DNA of 64,000 nt from JAGLON01 sp041394985 (GTDB lineage Bacteria; Zixibacteria; MSB-5A5; GN15; JAAZOE01): NCBI GenBank assembly GCA_041394985.1, contig JAWLBI010000001.1, forward strand, positions 930,001 to 994,000. The letters are read 5' to 3'. Both the position numbers and the translations under genes were made by a program. The notes beneath the pieces were generated by a model. It saw only the letters and a list, made by a program, of their open reading frames with translations. It did no database searches and was not told the DNA's origin. Of this stretch, positions 16,259 to 25,241 are shown piece after piece. The stretch's first letter is position 1. The number at the start of each line of letters is the position of its first letter.

Positions 16259-16285
16259 GACTCGCGACCTTCAGGTCGCGAGTTT
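16259..16285 (+). terminator. Terminator after dockerin cassette 4
   Basis: ACTCGCGACCT pairs with AGGTCGCGAGT and is followed by TTT. The stem is almost the same as that after cassette 2. Confidence 0.6.
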
Positions 16286-16337
16286 TAATACCTCATGAGT
16301 CAAAATCTCGCGATTTAGCCAACCCACTCGTTTTTTA

Positions 16338-16367
16338 TTGAATAAACGCATGTATCCGGGGTATATT
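16338..16367 (+). promoter_or_regulatory. Promoter of the nfeD-SPFH operon
   Basis: TTGAAT (16338-16343), 18 bases, TATATT (16362-16367), ~65 bp before the NfeD start. Confidence 0.45.
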
Positions 16368-16430
16368 CGAAGACATCACCTGGCCGCCTGGGTGTAACTA
16401 CTACCACGGGCGCATATTCTGGAGGTTGTT

Positions 16431-16856
16431 ATGGAAATGAGTGTCAGTATCTGGGTCTGGCTGGCGGCGGCGGTTCTCTTCATTATTATAGAGATTTTCT
16501 CGCCCGGTTTCATTTTCGCCTGCTTCGTTGTCGGTTCCATTGCCGCCGGAGTTACCGCGGCGTTTACGGATTCGCTGATTGCCCAGGGGGCCGTCTTTGC
16601 AGTCGTATCAATTGCCCTGATTCCTGCAACCCGGCCGCTGGCTAATAAAATCACCAAACCGTCTCCGGTCACGAGCAATGTCGACGGATTCCTCGGCAAA
16701 ACCGGCATCGTCAAAAAAGAGGTCTCGGAAATCGCCGGACAAATTCTCGTCGACGGCCAAATCTGGCAGGCGCGGTCCGAAACTGCGATTCCCGTTGATA
16801 CGAAAGTGAAGGTCATTCGCATCGAAGGCGCCAAGTTCTTCGTCGAGGAAGCCTGA
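16431..16856 (+). CDS. NfeD-family membrane protein (short form)
   Basis: A 141-residue protein with two or three membrane helices (about 8-28, 30-50, 53-72) and a C-terminal OB-fold (~80-141, GFLGKTGIVKKEV...KVIRIEGAKFFVEE). This is the short NfeD1b form without the ClpP-like protease. NfeD proteins work with SPFH/stomatin proteins in membrane organisation, and here the partner follows 20 bp later. SD GGAGG before the ATG. Confidence 0.9.
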   Translation: MEMSVSIWVWLAAAVLFIIIEIFSPGFIFACFVVGSIAAGVTAAFTDSLIAQGAVFAVVSIALIPATRPLANKITKPSPVTSNVDGFLGKTGIVKKEVSEIAGQILVDGQIWQARSETAIPVDTKVKVIRIEGAKFFVEEA

Positions 16857-16876
16857 GATAGATTAAGGAGGAAAAC

Positions 16877-17806
16877 ATGCAAGGTACATTCATATTCGTC
16901 GGTGCATTGGTCTTCTTCGCCTTTATTCTGGCGATGATGTCCTTCAAAATTATCCGGCCGTTCGAAAAGGGTCTTGTCGAGCGCCTTGGTAAATACCAGA
17001 AGACTCTCGATTCCGGCCTCAATATCATCGTGCCGTTTTTCGACTCGGTTATCAAGGTCGATATGCGCGAGGTCGTTCTCGATGTGCCGTCACAGATGGT
17101 TATCACGAAGGATAACGTCGGCGTCGAGGTCGATGCGGTTATCTATGCCCAGGTGACGGACCCGGTTAAATCCCGTTATGAAATCGGTAATTACATCCGG
17201 GCCGCAACGAAGCTGGCGCAGACCAACCTGCGAAACATCATCGGTGAAATGGAACTCGACCAGTCCCTGACCTCGCGCGATGTCATTAATGGTCAGCTCC
17301 GCGATGTCCTCGATAACGCCACCGACAAATGGGGCGTGCGCGTCAACCGCGTCGAACTCCAGCGTATCGATCCGCCGATGGATATCAATCAGGCGATGAG
17401 CCAGCAGATGAAGGCCGAGCGTCTGAAACGAGCCAATATTCTTGAAGCCGAGGGGCTCAAGCAGTCGCAAATCCTCAGGGCAGAGGGTGAGAAACAAGCG
17501 GCGATATTATCGGCCGAGGGACAGGCGGAAGCGATCAAACGGGTAGCTGATGCCGATAAGTATAAGGAAATCGCCATCGCCGAGGGACAGGCGCAGGCAA
17601 CCATCAATGTCTTTGGCGCTATCCATGAAGGGAAGGCGACCGAGGATGTCGTGACGATTAAGTACCTGGAAGCCCTGGCGCAGATCGCCAATGGGCAGGC
17701 ATCCAAAGTATTCCTGCCGCTTGAGGCCTCCGGCGTACTTGGGGCGCTGGGGAGCGCATTCGAGGCGATCGGCAAGAAGAGTGACGGTAAAGTCGTACAG
17801 TCGTAA
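16877..17806 (+). CDS. SPFH/band-7 (stomatin/paraslipin-like) protein
   Basis: A 309-residue membrane-anchored protein. One N-terminal helix (~5-25), then the band-7 domain (GLVERLGKYQKTLDSGLN, VDMREVVLDVPSQ, ITKDNVGVEVDAVIYAQVTD). The long Ala/Glu-rich coiled coil contains the repeated AEGEKQAAILSAEGQAEA pattern of QmcA/paraslipin. It probably forms ring-like microdomains in the inner membrane with the upstream NfeD. SD AAGGAGG. Confidence 0.93.
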   Translation: MQGTFIFVGALVFFAFILAMMSFKIIRPFEKGLVERLGKYQKTLDSGLNIIVPFFDSVIKVDMREVVLDVPSQMVITKDNVGVEVDAVIYAQVTDPVKSRYEIGNYIRAATKLAQTNLRNIIGEMELDQSLTSRDVINGQLRDVLDNATDKWGVRVNRVELQRIDPPMDINQAMSQQMKAERLKRANILEAEGLKQSQILRAEGEKQAAILSAEGQAEAIKRVADADKYKEIAIAEGQAQATINVFGAIHEGKATEDVVTIKYLEALAQIANGQASKVFLPLEASGVLGALGSAFEAIGKKSDGKVVQS

Positions 17807-17835
17807 AAAATTACTTTCTCGCACGACCATCGAAC

Positions 17836-17867
17836 AAAAGGCGGCCTATACCCGGCCGCCTTTTCTT
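17836..17867 (+). terminator. Terminator of the nfeD-SPFH operon
   Basis: AAAGGCGGCC pairs with GGCCGCCTTTT, with a T-run on the plus side. Confidence 0.75.
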
Positions 17868-17896
17868 ATGGTTCTATAAATTTAACGCGCATCTAC

Positions 17897-17925
17897 TTGA
17901 AATATAATTCATACTAACTTATATT
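17897..17925 (+). promoter_or_regulatory. Promoter of the beta-propeller gene
   Basis: TTGAAA (17897-17902), 17 bases, TATATT (17920-17925), about 55 bp upstream of the start. Confidence 0.55.
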
Positions 17926-17981
17926 AAAGCGGCAATTGAGAAATAATCTCTGGTGTACATAATTATCTCTGGGAGGATCCA

Positions 17982-20387
17982 ATGCTTCGCACAAGTGTGT
18001 TTGTGTGTGTCTTGGTGTACCTGGTATCATTTGCGTGTGCGCAGTATCAGGTTGTTGAAACAGAAATTCCGCTGCCGGATGCCTTTTCCGGAGCCTTGCA
18101 GCCGCAAACCGGTGATATTGATACAATCAATCATATCATCTATGTGTCTGGGCCATTTGGTGAAACAATTGTCGGCATAAATGCGGCAACGGCCGAAAAA
18201 GTCCGGCGCTTTTCCATCCCGTCAAACGTGACAAAAATGGTATATAATCATCAGGAAGACAAGATTTACTGTACGGAATGGGAGGGAGACAGTCTGTTGA
18301 TCGTCGATGCCGCGGCGGGTTCATTCATTAAGAAACTGTACGTCGGAACGACCTGTTATTTCGCATTGTACAATTCGCTGGCCAATAAATTATACTGTGC
18401 CGCCGGTGCTAATGTTACGGTTATCGATTGCGCCAGCGACAGTATTCTGGCCGTAGTCAATGTCGGATATACACCGGCCGACCTGTGCCTGAACAGAACG
18501 AATAACAAGGTGTATTGTTCGCGCGCCACCGGCGACAATGTCGCCGTCATCGACGGCATCGGCGATTCCCTGATTACCCAAATTTATTACAATGGCAATC
18601 TTCGTGAAATGACCTGGAATTCCATCGAAAACAAACTCTACGTCCTCAATACCTCGGATGATGAACTCGTCGTCATCGATGCCGAGGCTGACACGGTCAT
18701 CACGGCCATACCCTCGGGTGACGACTTGAAAGCCATTTGCTACAATCCGACAATGAATACAGTCTATGCCGCATTATATTATCAGCGCAAAGTTCACATT
18801 TTTGACTGCGCAACTGACGTTTTGACCGATAGTATCATGATACCGGGATTTCCGAATCGCCTGGTATACAATAACGTCGACGATAAGCTGTACATCTTCG
18901 ACCGACAGAAGGATTCCGTCGTTATCGTCAACGGCACGACGGATATCGCCATAGATACGCTCGCAACGGGGAGACTCGCTTGGTCGGTCGGTTTCGACCC
19001 TGCTGTCGATGTCGTCTATTCCGTCAACATGGATGATCACTCGGTCACCCTGATAGATGGCGCTGCGAATACCACTATGCAATCAGAACCGTTCGCCGGA
19101 CGCCCGGATGACTTTTGTTACAATTCCGTGGAAAATAAAATCTACTGCTCCATGTATGACATCAACCGAATCGCCGTTGTAGATTGCAACACGAAACAGA
19201 CAACTAAACTACTGACGACATCGGGAAAGCCATACGATATCTATTGCAGCGAATCGGAAAACAAAGTGTTTTTTAATCTGCCGTATGAAGATCAGATCGG
19301 TGTTATCGACTGTTCGATAGATGAGATCACCGGCACATTCGACTTGCTCAGCACAGCTTCGGAATTCGCACCGGCCCCGGCATTGAACGGCTTCTTCGCG
19401 TCCCTCCCTGAAACGGACAGACTTCTGCTCATCGACTGCGCCGGCGATTCCATCTATAATGACTGGCAAGTCGGCCCCTCACCATATCCGATAGTTTATA
19501 ATCATATATCGAATAAGGCATACGTCGGCGATCAGAGCAGGGACAGCGTCATGATCGTCAATCTTGGTGACGACAGCATCATTCGCCGCAATGCCGGTGA
19601 TAAACCGGTCGACCTCGAATTCAATAGTACCAACAACAAGGTGTACTGCGCCAATTCTGACGGCAACATGGTAACCGTGTACAACGGTGTGACCGACGCC
19701 TTTATTACAAATGTACCCGCCGGAATCGCGCCCTTTGGATTGTGCTATAATGCCATCGACAATAAGATATACTGCGCAAACCATGATGACGCCACAGTCA
19801 CCATCATCGACGGTGCGACAGACGGTGTCATCGCGACACTTCCGACCGGCACCTGGTCGCGATCGATTTGTCAGGATACCGATAACGATTGGATTTATGT
19901 CGTTAACAGATATCCCAATACCGTGACGATTATTGATGGCGCCGGAGATTCCGTGCTGCATACGGTCAGCGTGGGTACCGATCCCGAAAAGGCTCTGTAT
20001 GTGTCCGCCGAAGAGCGAATGTTTGTCCTCAATATCAATGGCTCGAGTCTTTCCGTTATCAAGAACGAGCCACCGGTCAGCGCCGATGATGATGCCGTTG
20101 GCCTGCCCGGGCTATTCGCACTCGAACAAAATTTCCCGAACCCGTTCAATCCGTCTACAACAATTGCCTACTCCTTGCGCAGGCAGGCGAGAGTCTCAAT
20201 CGAAGTCTATAATATCCTCGGCCAGCGAGTCGTGACCCTACTGAACGAGGAAAAACCGGCCGGTGAGTACGAAATTTCATGGGATGGTTCGGATGGAGAG
20301 GGGAAAGCGGTTGCATCAGGTATCTATTTCTATCGCATGAAAGCCGATGATTACGTCGGGACCAAGAAGATGCTTCTTATAAAATAG
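17982..20387 (+). CDS. Exported YVTN-type beta-propeller protein with C-terminal sorting domain
   Basis: An 801-residue protein with a signal peptide (~1-22, ending FACAQYQ). Some fifteen ~42-residue repeats of the form VYxANxDDxTVTIIDGATDxVIATLPTG follow, typical of YVTN/NHL-like seven-bladed propellers, probably two propellers. The last ~85 residues (FALEQNFPNPFNPSTTI, VYNILGQRV, GIYFYRM, KKMLLIK) are the FlgD-like/T9SS type A sorting domain seen across FCB bacteria. This predicts secretion or anchoring on the cell surface; no T9SS machinery gene is in the window. SD GGGAGG. Ligand unknown. Confidence 0.9.
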   Translation: MLRTSVFVCVLVYLVSFACAQYQVVETEIPLPDAFSGALQPQTGDIDTINHIIYVSGPFGETIVGINAATAEKVRRFSIPSNVTKMVYNHQEDKIYCTEWEGDSLLIVDAAAGSFIKKLYVGTTCYFALYNSLANKLYCAAGANVTVIDCASDSILAVVNVGYTPADLCLNRTNNKVYCSRATGDNVAVIDGIGDSLITQIYYNGNLREMTWNSIENKLYVLNTSDDELVVIDAEADTVITAIPSGDDLKAICYNPTMNTVYAALYYQRKVHIFDCATDVLTDSIMIPGFPNRLVYNNVDDKLYIFDRQKDSVVIVNGTTDIAIDTLATGRLAWSVGFDPAVDVVYSVNMDDHSVTLIDGAANTTMQSEPFAGRPDDFCYNSVENKIYCSMYDINRIAVVDCNTKQTTKLLTTSGKPYDIYCSESENKVFFNLPYEDQIGVIDCSIDEITGTFDLLSTASEFAPAPALNGFFASLPETDRLLLIDCAGDSIYNDWQVGPSPYPIVYNHISNKAYVGDQSRDSVMIVNLGDDSIIRRNAGDKPVDLEFNSTNNKVYCANSDGNMVTVYNGVTDAFITNVPAGIAPFGLCYNAIDNKIYCANHDDATVTIIDGATDGVIATLPTGTWSRSICQDTDNDWIYVVNRYPNTVTIIDGAGDSVLHTVSVGTDPEKALYVSAEERMFVLNINGSSLSVIKNEPPVSADDDAVGLPGLFALEQNFPNPFNPSTTIAYSLRRQARVSIEVYNILGQRVVTLLNEEKPAGEYEISWDGSDGEGKAVASGIYFYRMKADDYVGTKKMLLIK

Positions 20388-20398
20388 ATATCTCGAAA

Positions 20399-20436
20399 AT
20401 AAAAAAGGCCTCGTTACATAACGAGGCCTTTTTTGT
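20399..20436. terminator. Bidirectional terminator
   Basis: AAAAAAGGCCTCGTTA pairs with TAACGAGGCCTTTTTT, leaving a 3-4 base loop, with A- and T-runs on both sides. It serves the converging propeller and thioredoxin genes. Confidence 0.85.
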
Positions 20437-20456
20437 TTCGCTTTGTCTGAATAACA

Positions 20457-20990
20457 CTAACGAATCATTTTTTCGAATTCCTTGCGGAAGACATCATGCG
20501 GCTGTGCGCCCGTGACGCGTCCGGTCTCTTCACCTGCGGCATTGTAAAATACAGTCATCGGGATGCTACCGCCCAGTCCGAATTCCGTTGCCGATCCTCT
20601 GTCGCCATACACGACAACCCAGGGAATTTCCATCTGATTGACGAATGGTACGACATTTCGGACTGTCTGCTGCTGATCCATGGAAATGCCGATGATCTCA
20701 ACGCCTTGAGAATGATACTCTTTGTACAATTCCTTCAGAGTAGGTATTTCCATGCGACACGGACCGCACCAGGTTGCCCAGAAATTAATGACAATCGGCT
20801 TTCCGGAGAACTCCGACCATTTTCGCACCGCGCCGTCGACATCGCGCAGCATAAAGCGTTCGCGATCATTTGTCGGCATCGATGTGGCCGATGCGCCGCT
20901 TGCGGAGGTCGTTTCTCCTTCCGGGCCGTTATCATTACTGCATGCGGTCAATGCCAGAAGTAGTAATACTATTAGGCTGAATCGTATCAT
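20457..20990 (-). CDS. TlpA/ResA-like thioredoxin-fold lipoprotein
   Basis: A 177-residue protein. The start MIRFSLIVLLLLALTACSN was chosen for its lipobox (LTAC, lipidated Cys at about residue 16); a start 16 codons upstream would spoil the signal. The thioredoxin domain has FWATWCGPCRMEIPTL with a CGPC redox pair and the cis-Pro SIPMTVFY segment. It is expected at the membrane periphery as a thiol reductant, for example for cytochrome c maturation. The neighbouring upstream gene, 51 bp away, is also a thioredoxin-fold protein, so they form a redox pair. Confidence 0.9.
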   Translation of the reverse strand: MIRFSLIVLLLLALTACSNDNGPEGETTSASGASATSMPTNDRERFMLRDVDGAVRKWSEFSGKPIVINFWATWCGPCRMEIPTLKELYKEYHSQGVEIIGISMDQQQTVRNVVPFVNQMEIPWVVVYGDRGSATEFGLGGSIPMTVFYNAAGEETGRVTGAQPHDVFRKEFEKMIR

Positions 20991-21041
20991 CGAATGCTTT
21001 CTAAAGGCAGGGGACACGCCGGTTCTCCAACATGCCATCCG

Positions 21042-21605
21042 CTACTTCTTGTTGTATTTTTCTTCCAGGAAATCCTGGAATTTCAAATCCTGATAATTCG
21101 GCAGTGACACAAACTCCAGCATATCGCCGAGTGTCTGTTTGTCTTTATATCCCTTAATCGGCGCGATCCTCGTGCCGTCGGCCTCCAGTATCCAATAGGT
21201 CGGATAACTGCTGACGCCGTAATCGCGAGCGACGCCCCGTTCAGTAGTCAAAAAACCGCCGACATTGAGCGAATCATGCGATTCGGCGTCGATGCTGATA
21301 GCAATAAAATCATCGGTCAGATACCGGATAATCGTCGAATCCTTAAAGGTCGTCGCGTGCATCTTCTTGCACCAGCCGCACCATTTTGTCGTGAATTCGA
21401 GAAAGACTTTCTTGCCCTTTTTGGCGGCCAGATCCATACCCTCGTCATAGCGAATCCAGGTGATGGCGTCTTTCTTCTCATTTGTGGTATTGAGGACTTT
21501 CTTGGCGGTGTGGTCGTCTTTGCTCTTGTCTTTCTCGCCGCCGACCGCAAATGCAGCCAGAGTAAACGAGAGGGCCACCAGGATACAAATTGTCCGAACG
21601 TTCAT
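21042..21605 (-). CDS. Exported thioredoxin-fold protein (CGWC motif)
   Basis: A 187-residue protein with a signal peptide (~1-22) and a Lys-rich linker. The thioredoxin-like domain has FTTKWCGWCKKMHATTF and the cis-Pro segment SSYPTYWIL. CGWC with the preceding VFLEF and a short length fits the thioredoxin_7/DsbD-gamma-like group. It probably handles disulfides in the periplasm together with the TlpA-like lipoprotein encoded just downstream. Confidence 0.88.
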   Translation of the reverse strand: MNVRTICILVALSFTLAAFAVGGEKDKSKDDHTAKKVLNTTNEKKDAITWIRYDEGMDLAAKKGKKVFLEFTTKWCGWCKKMHATTFKDSTIIRYLTDDFIAISIDAESHDSLNVGGFLTTERGVARDYGVSSYPTYWILEADGTRIAPIKGYKDKQTLGDMLEFVSLPNYQDLKFQDFLEEKYNKK

Positions 21606-21716
21606 AATGCTCCAGTGCCGGAGTCCAGCCGGGTTGTCAGTTATAGATACTACTTTATATGCGACGAATTAAGAATAGTTTAGGCCAAAATCAGGAAAAA
21701 GCAAGGTCTTTCTATC

Positions 21717-24700
21717 CTAATTGGCCATCGGGATGAGATAGGCCCGAGATTCGCCGAACAGGTTTTTGACTTTATCGACAACTTCCGAGTCGAGCCTTAC
21801 CTGAAGATTGCGCGGTCGAATCAGAATTTCTTCTCCATCATGTCGCGTCCGAACCAGTATTTCCTGTGTTCCTCGGTAGGTTTCGAGCATCGGCCATACC
21901 GAGTCGATCTTCGCAAAGTCTTTTCGTTCAATGTCTAAGACCAATCGACAATTGAAGTGCTCGGCCAGATTACAGAGCGGGACAATCCGCGATACTATCA
22001 GCTTCGAGGCCTGTCCTTCTCGCGTCGAGACCCGGCCCCAGGCCAGGATAATACTGTCTACGGTCAAAAATGTCTTTGACTTATCATAACAATCGGAGAA
22101 AACAATCAGTTCCATGCTTCCGGCGAAATCCTCGAGCGTCACGAACGCCATCTGATTGCCGCGCTTATCGATCATAATTTTCAGGGTCTGGACGATACCG
22201 CCGATGCAAATCTCCCGGCCATCATCCTCCGAAACGATATCCCGGGTCGTCTTGCCCGCAAACCGATCCAGTTCCCGCCGGAATTTGGCCAGGGGATGGC
22301 CGGAGACATAAAATCCGAGCATATCTTTTTCCTTGTTCAATCGCTCGGAAATCGGCCATTCCTCTGTGTCGGGCATTATGGGAGCCCGGCGAGTGGAATC
22401 TTCGGCGCCGCCGCCGAACATATCGACGGTATGAGAAGTCTCCTGAATTGTTTGTCCGTAGGATATCATTTCCTCGAGTACCATTATCATGGCCGCCCGA
22501 TTCGGATGGATATTATCGAACGCCCCCGCGGCGATCATCGATTCGAGCGCCCGCCGGTTGAGCGAATGAAGGTCCACGCGGCTGACGAAATCGGCCATCG
22601 ATTCGAACTTTTCGCCGGATTCTCGCGCTTTTAATATCTGTTCCACCGGTCCGGCGCCGACGTTTTTTATCGCCAGCAGGCCGAACCGGATTTTATCGTT
22701 TACGACCGTGAAAGTTCCCATCGATTCATTGACATCCGGAGGCACGACTTCGATACCCATGCGGCGACATTCATCCATGAGGACAACCACGCGGTCCGAA
22801 TCGCCCATTTCCGATGTCATCGATGAGGCCATGAATTCATGAGGATAGTGCACTTTGAGCCATGCCGTCTGATAGGCCAAAATCGCATAACAGGTCGAAT
22901 GCGCCCGATTGAATCCATACCGCGCAAAGGTTTCGATCAAATCGAAAATATGCTCGGCGACTTTGCGGTCGACTTTGTTATTTACCGACCCGTCGATGAA
23001 GCGTTTCTTCTGCTCCTGCATGATGGCGATATCTTTTTTACCCATTGCCTTGCGCAACAGGTCGGCCTGGCCCAGCGAATATCCCGCCATCCGGTTCGCG
23101 ATTTGCAATACCTGCTCCTGGAACACGATAACGCCATAGGTATCCTGCAGGATACGCTCCAGAATCGGATGCTCGTATGTGACCTTTTCCTCGCCGTGTT
23201 TGCGCTTGATATAGGTATCGATCATTCCGGAATCCAACGGTCCCGGTCGATACAAGGCGTTCATAGCAATCAAATCCGTCAGGCAGGTCGGCTTGAGTTT
23301 CGAGAGATAATCGCGCATACCGGCCGATTCAAACTGGAATATGCCGATCGTGCTGCCTGCACCGAATAGTTCGTAAATTGCCTTTTCGTCGAGGTCAATT
23401 TTATCGAGGTCGATTTCCTTGCCGTGAATCGCCTTTATCATCTTGACGGCATCGTCGATGACCGTCAGTGTGCGCAGACCGAGGAAGTCCATCTTCAACA
23501 GGCCGATGAGTTCGACATGTTTCATCGCATATTGCGTTGTTATTTCGCCCTTGGACCCTTTGAACAGCGGCACGTAGTCAGTCAGGTCGGCGGGAGCAAT
23601 CACGACTCCCGCGGCGTGCGTCGAGGCGTGCCGGGTGAGCCCCTCGAGCGTCATCGACAGTTCAATGAGCTGCTCGACCCGCTTATCATTCTCGACCAAT
23701 TCCTTGAGCTCGGAATTTTGCGTCAACGCCTTGCTCAGTGTCATATCCGGCGCGGCCGGAATCATCTTGGCGATTTTATCGACATCGGAATACGGCATCG
23801 CCAACACGCGGCCGACATCGCGTACGACTCCCCGAGCGGCCATCGTGCCGAACGTGATAATTTGTGTGACGTTTTCCTTGCCGTACTTCTTCTGTACATA
23901 TTCAATGATTTTATCCCGCTGGCGGTCGCCGAAATCGATATCGATATCCGGCATCGAAATACGCTCGGGATTCAAAAAGCGCTCGAACAGCAGTTCGTAT
24001 TTCAGCGGATCGACATTGGTGATACCGAGACTGTACGACACGATTGATCCTGCGGCCGAACCGCGCCCCGGACCGACCGGAATATCATGTTCGCGCGCGT
24101 ACTTCACGAAATCCATCGTGATGAGAAAATATCCTGCCCAGCCGAGCTGTTTAATCACGCCGAGTTCGTACGTCAGTCGCTCCTCGACTTCCGGCGTAAT
24201 CTCAGGATACAATTCCTTCAGGCCTATGCGACAGAGTTCTTCGAGGTATTCATCGGGCGTTTTGTTCTTATCCGGAATCGGGAAAGCGGGGAGAAGCAGT
24301 TTTCCTATTTCAATTTCAAGGTTACACCGCTCGGCAATGCGAATCGTATTTTCAATTGCCTGCGGGTAATCGGAAAACAACGCTTCCATTTCCTCGGCTG
24401 ACTTGACATAAATCTGGTCGGTGTTGTACTTCATCCGGTCGGTATCGGAGACCATCTTGCCGGTCTGAATGCACAACAGCGCATCGTGCGCCTCGGCGTC
24501 CTGCTGCCGGAGATAATGGCAGTCATTGGTCGCGACCAGAGGCAAATCGACTTTGCGGGCCAGTTCAATGAGTTTGGGGCGGATTTCGTCTTCTTTATCA
24601 ATACCATGATCCTGAATCTCGATAAAGAAGTTATCGTCGCCGAACAGGTTACCATAGAATTTTGCGGCTTCGATAGCGCGGTCCTCATCGCCGCGCGCCA

Positions 24701-25151
24701 GCCAATATGGTACTTCACCTTTCAAACAGGCCGACAGGGCAATAAGTCCGTCATGGTGTTCCGTCAGAATTTCGCGATCGATTCGCGGTCGATGATAGAA
24801 CCCCTCGCGATATGCCGCCGAGGCCAGTTTCATCAGGCTTTTATAACCCTGTTGGTTGCGAGCCAGCAGTACCATGTGAAAGCCGCCGTCTGGATATCCG
24901 GGGACACGCTTGTGATCGAAGCGAGACGTTCCGGCGACATAGGCTTCGATTCCGATAATCGGTTTGACGCCCGCGCTCGTGGCCGTTTTGTAAAAGTCTA
25001 TGGCGCCAAACATGTTACCGTGATCGGTAATGGCAATAGCCGGCATTTTTAAATTTTTAACGGTGGTAATGAGATCTTTGACGCGACTTGCTCCATCAAG
25101 GAGTGAGTACTGCGTGTGATTGTGTAAATGAACGAAGCCGCTGAATTTCAT
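21717..25151 (-). CDS. dnaE: DNA polymerase III alpha subunit
   Basis: A 1144-residue replicative polymerase of the DnaE1 type, the usual length. The N-terminal PHP domain begins FVHLHNHTQYSLLDG. The palm has the catalytic PDIDIDFGDRQRDKI and KMDFLGLRTL aspartates, followed by fingers (RPGPLDSGMIDTYIKRKHG), a tandem HhH segment (LAIKNVGAGPVEQI) and an OB fold (CIGGIVQTLKIMIDKRGNQM). It elongates leading and lagging strands with the beta clamp. The start follows a weak ribosome site. It stands alone; no dnaA, dnaN or gyrB lies nearby. Confidence 0.97.
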   Translation of the reverse strand: MKFSGFVHLHNHTQYSLLDGASRVKDLITTVKNLKMPAIAITDHGNMFGAIDFYKTATSAGVKPIIGIEAYVAGTSRFDHKRVPGYPDGGFHMVLLARNQQGYKSLMKLASAAYREGFYHRPRIDREILTEHHDGLIALSACLKGEVPYWLARGDEDRAIEAAKFYGNLFGDDNFFIEIQDHGIDKEDEIRPKLIELARKVDLPLVATNDCHYLRQQDAEAHDALLCIQTGKMVSDTDRMKYNTDQIYVKSAEEMEALFSDYPQAIENTIRIAERCNLEIEIGKLLLPAFPIPDKNKTPDEYLEELCRIGLKELYPEITPEVEERLTYELGVIKQLGWAGYFLITMDFVKYAREHDIPVGPGRGSAAGSIVSYSLGITNVDPLKYELLFERFLNPERISMPDIDIDFGDRQRDKIIEYVQKKYGKENVTQIITFGTMAARGVVRDVGRVLAMPYSDVDKIAKMIPAAPDMTLSKALTQNSELKELVENDKRVEQLIELSMTLEGLTRHASTHAAGVVIAPADLTDYVPLFKGSKGEITTQYAMKHVELIGLLKMDFLGLRTLTVIDDAVKMIKAIHGKEIDLDKIDLDEKAIYELFGAGSTIGIFQFESAGMRDYLSKLKPTCLTDLIAMNALYRPGPLDSGMIDTYIKRKHGEEKVTYEHPILERILQDTYGVIVFQEQVLQIANRMAGYSLGQADLLRKAMGKKDIAIMQEQKKRFIDGSVNNKVDRKVAEHIFDLIETFARYGFNRAHSTCYAILAYQTAWLKVHYPHEFMASSMTSEMGDSDRVVVLMDECRRMGIEVVPPDVNESMGTFTVVNDKIRFGLLAIKNVGAGPVEQILKARESGEKFESMADFVSRVDLHSLNRRALESMIAAGAFDNIHPNRAAMIMVLEEMISYGQTIQETSHTVDMFGGGAEDSTRRAPIMPDTEEWPISERLNKEKDMLGFYVSGHPLAKFRRELDRFAGKTTRDIVSEDDGREICIGGIVQTLKIMIDKRGNQMAFVTLEDFAGSMELIVFSDCYDKSKTFLTVDSIILAWGRVSTREGQASKLIVSRIVPLCNLAEHFNCRLVLDIERKDFAKIDSVWPMLETYRGTQEILVRTRHDGEEILIRPRNLQVRLDSEVVDKVKNLFGESRAYLIPMAN

Positions 25152-25241
25152 AGCAAATACGTACCCCTAACATCCTGTCTGCTCATTGTAGTAGAGAAGT
25201 ACGGCTCGTTCAACCTTAAAATTTTAAAAAATCACAACGGC

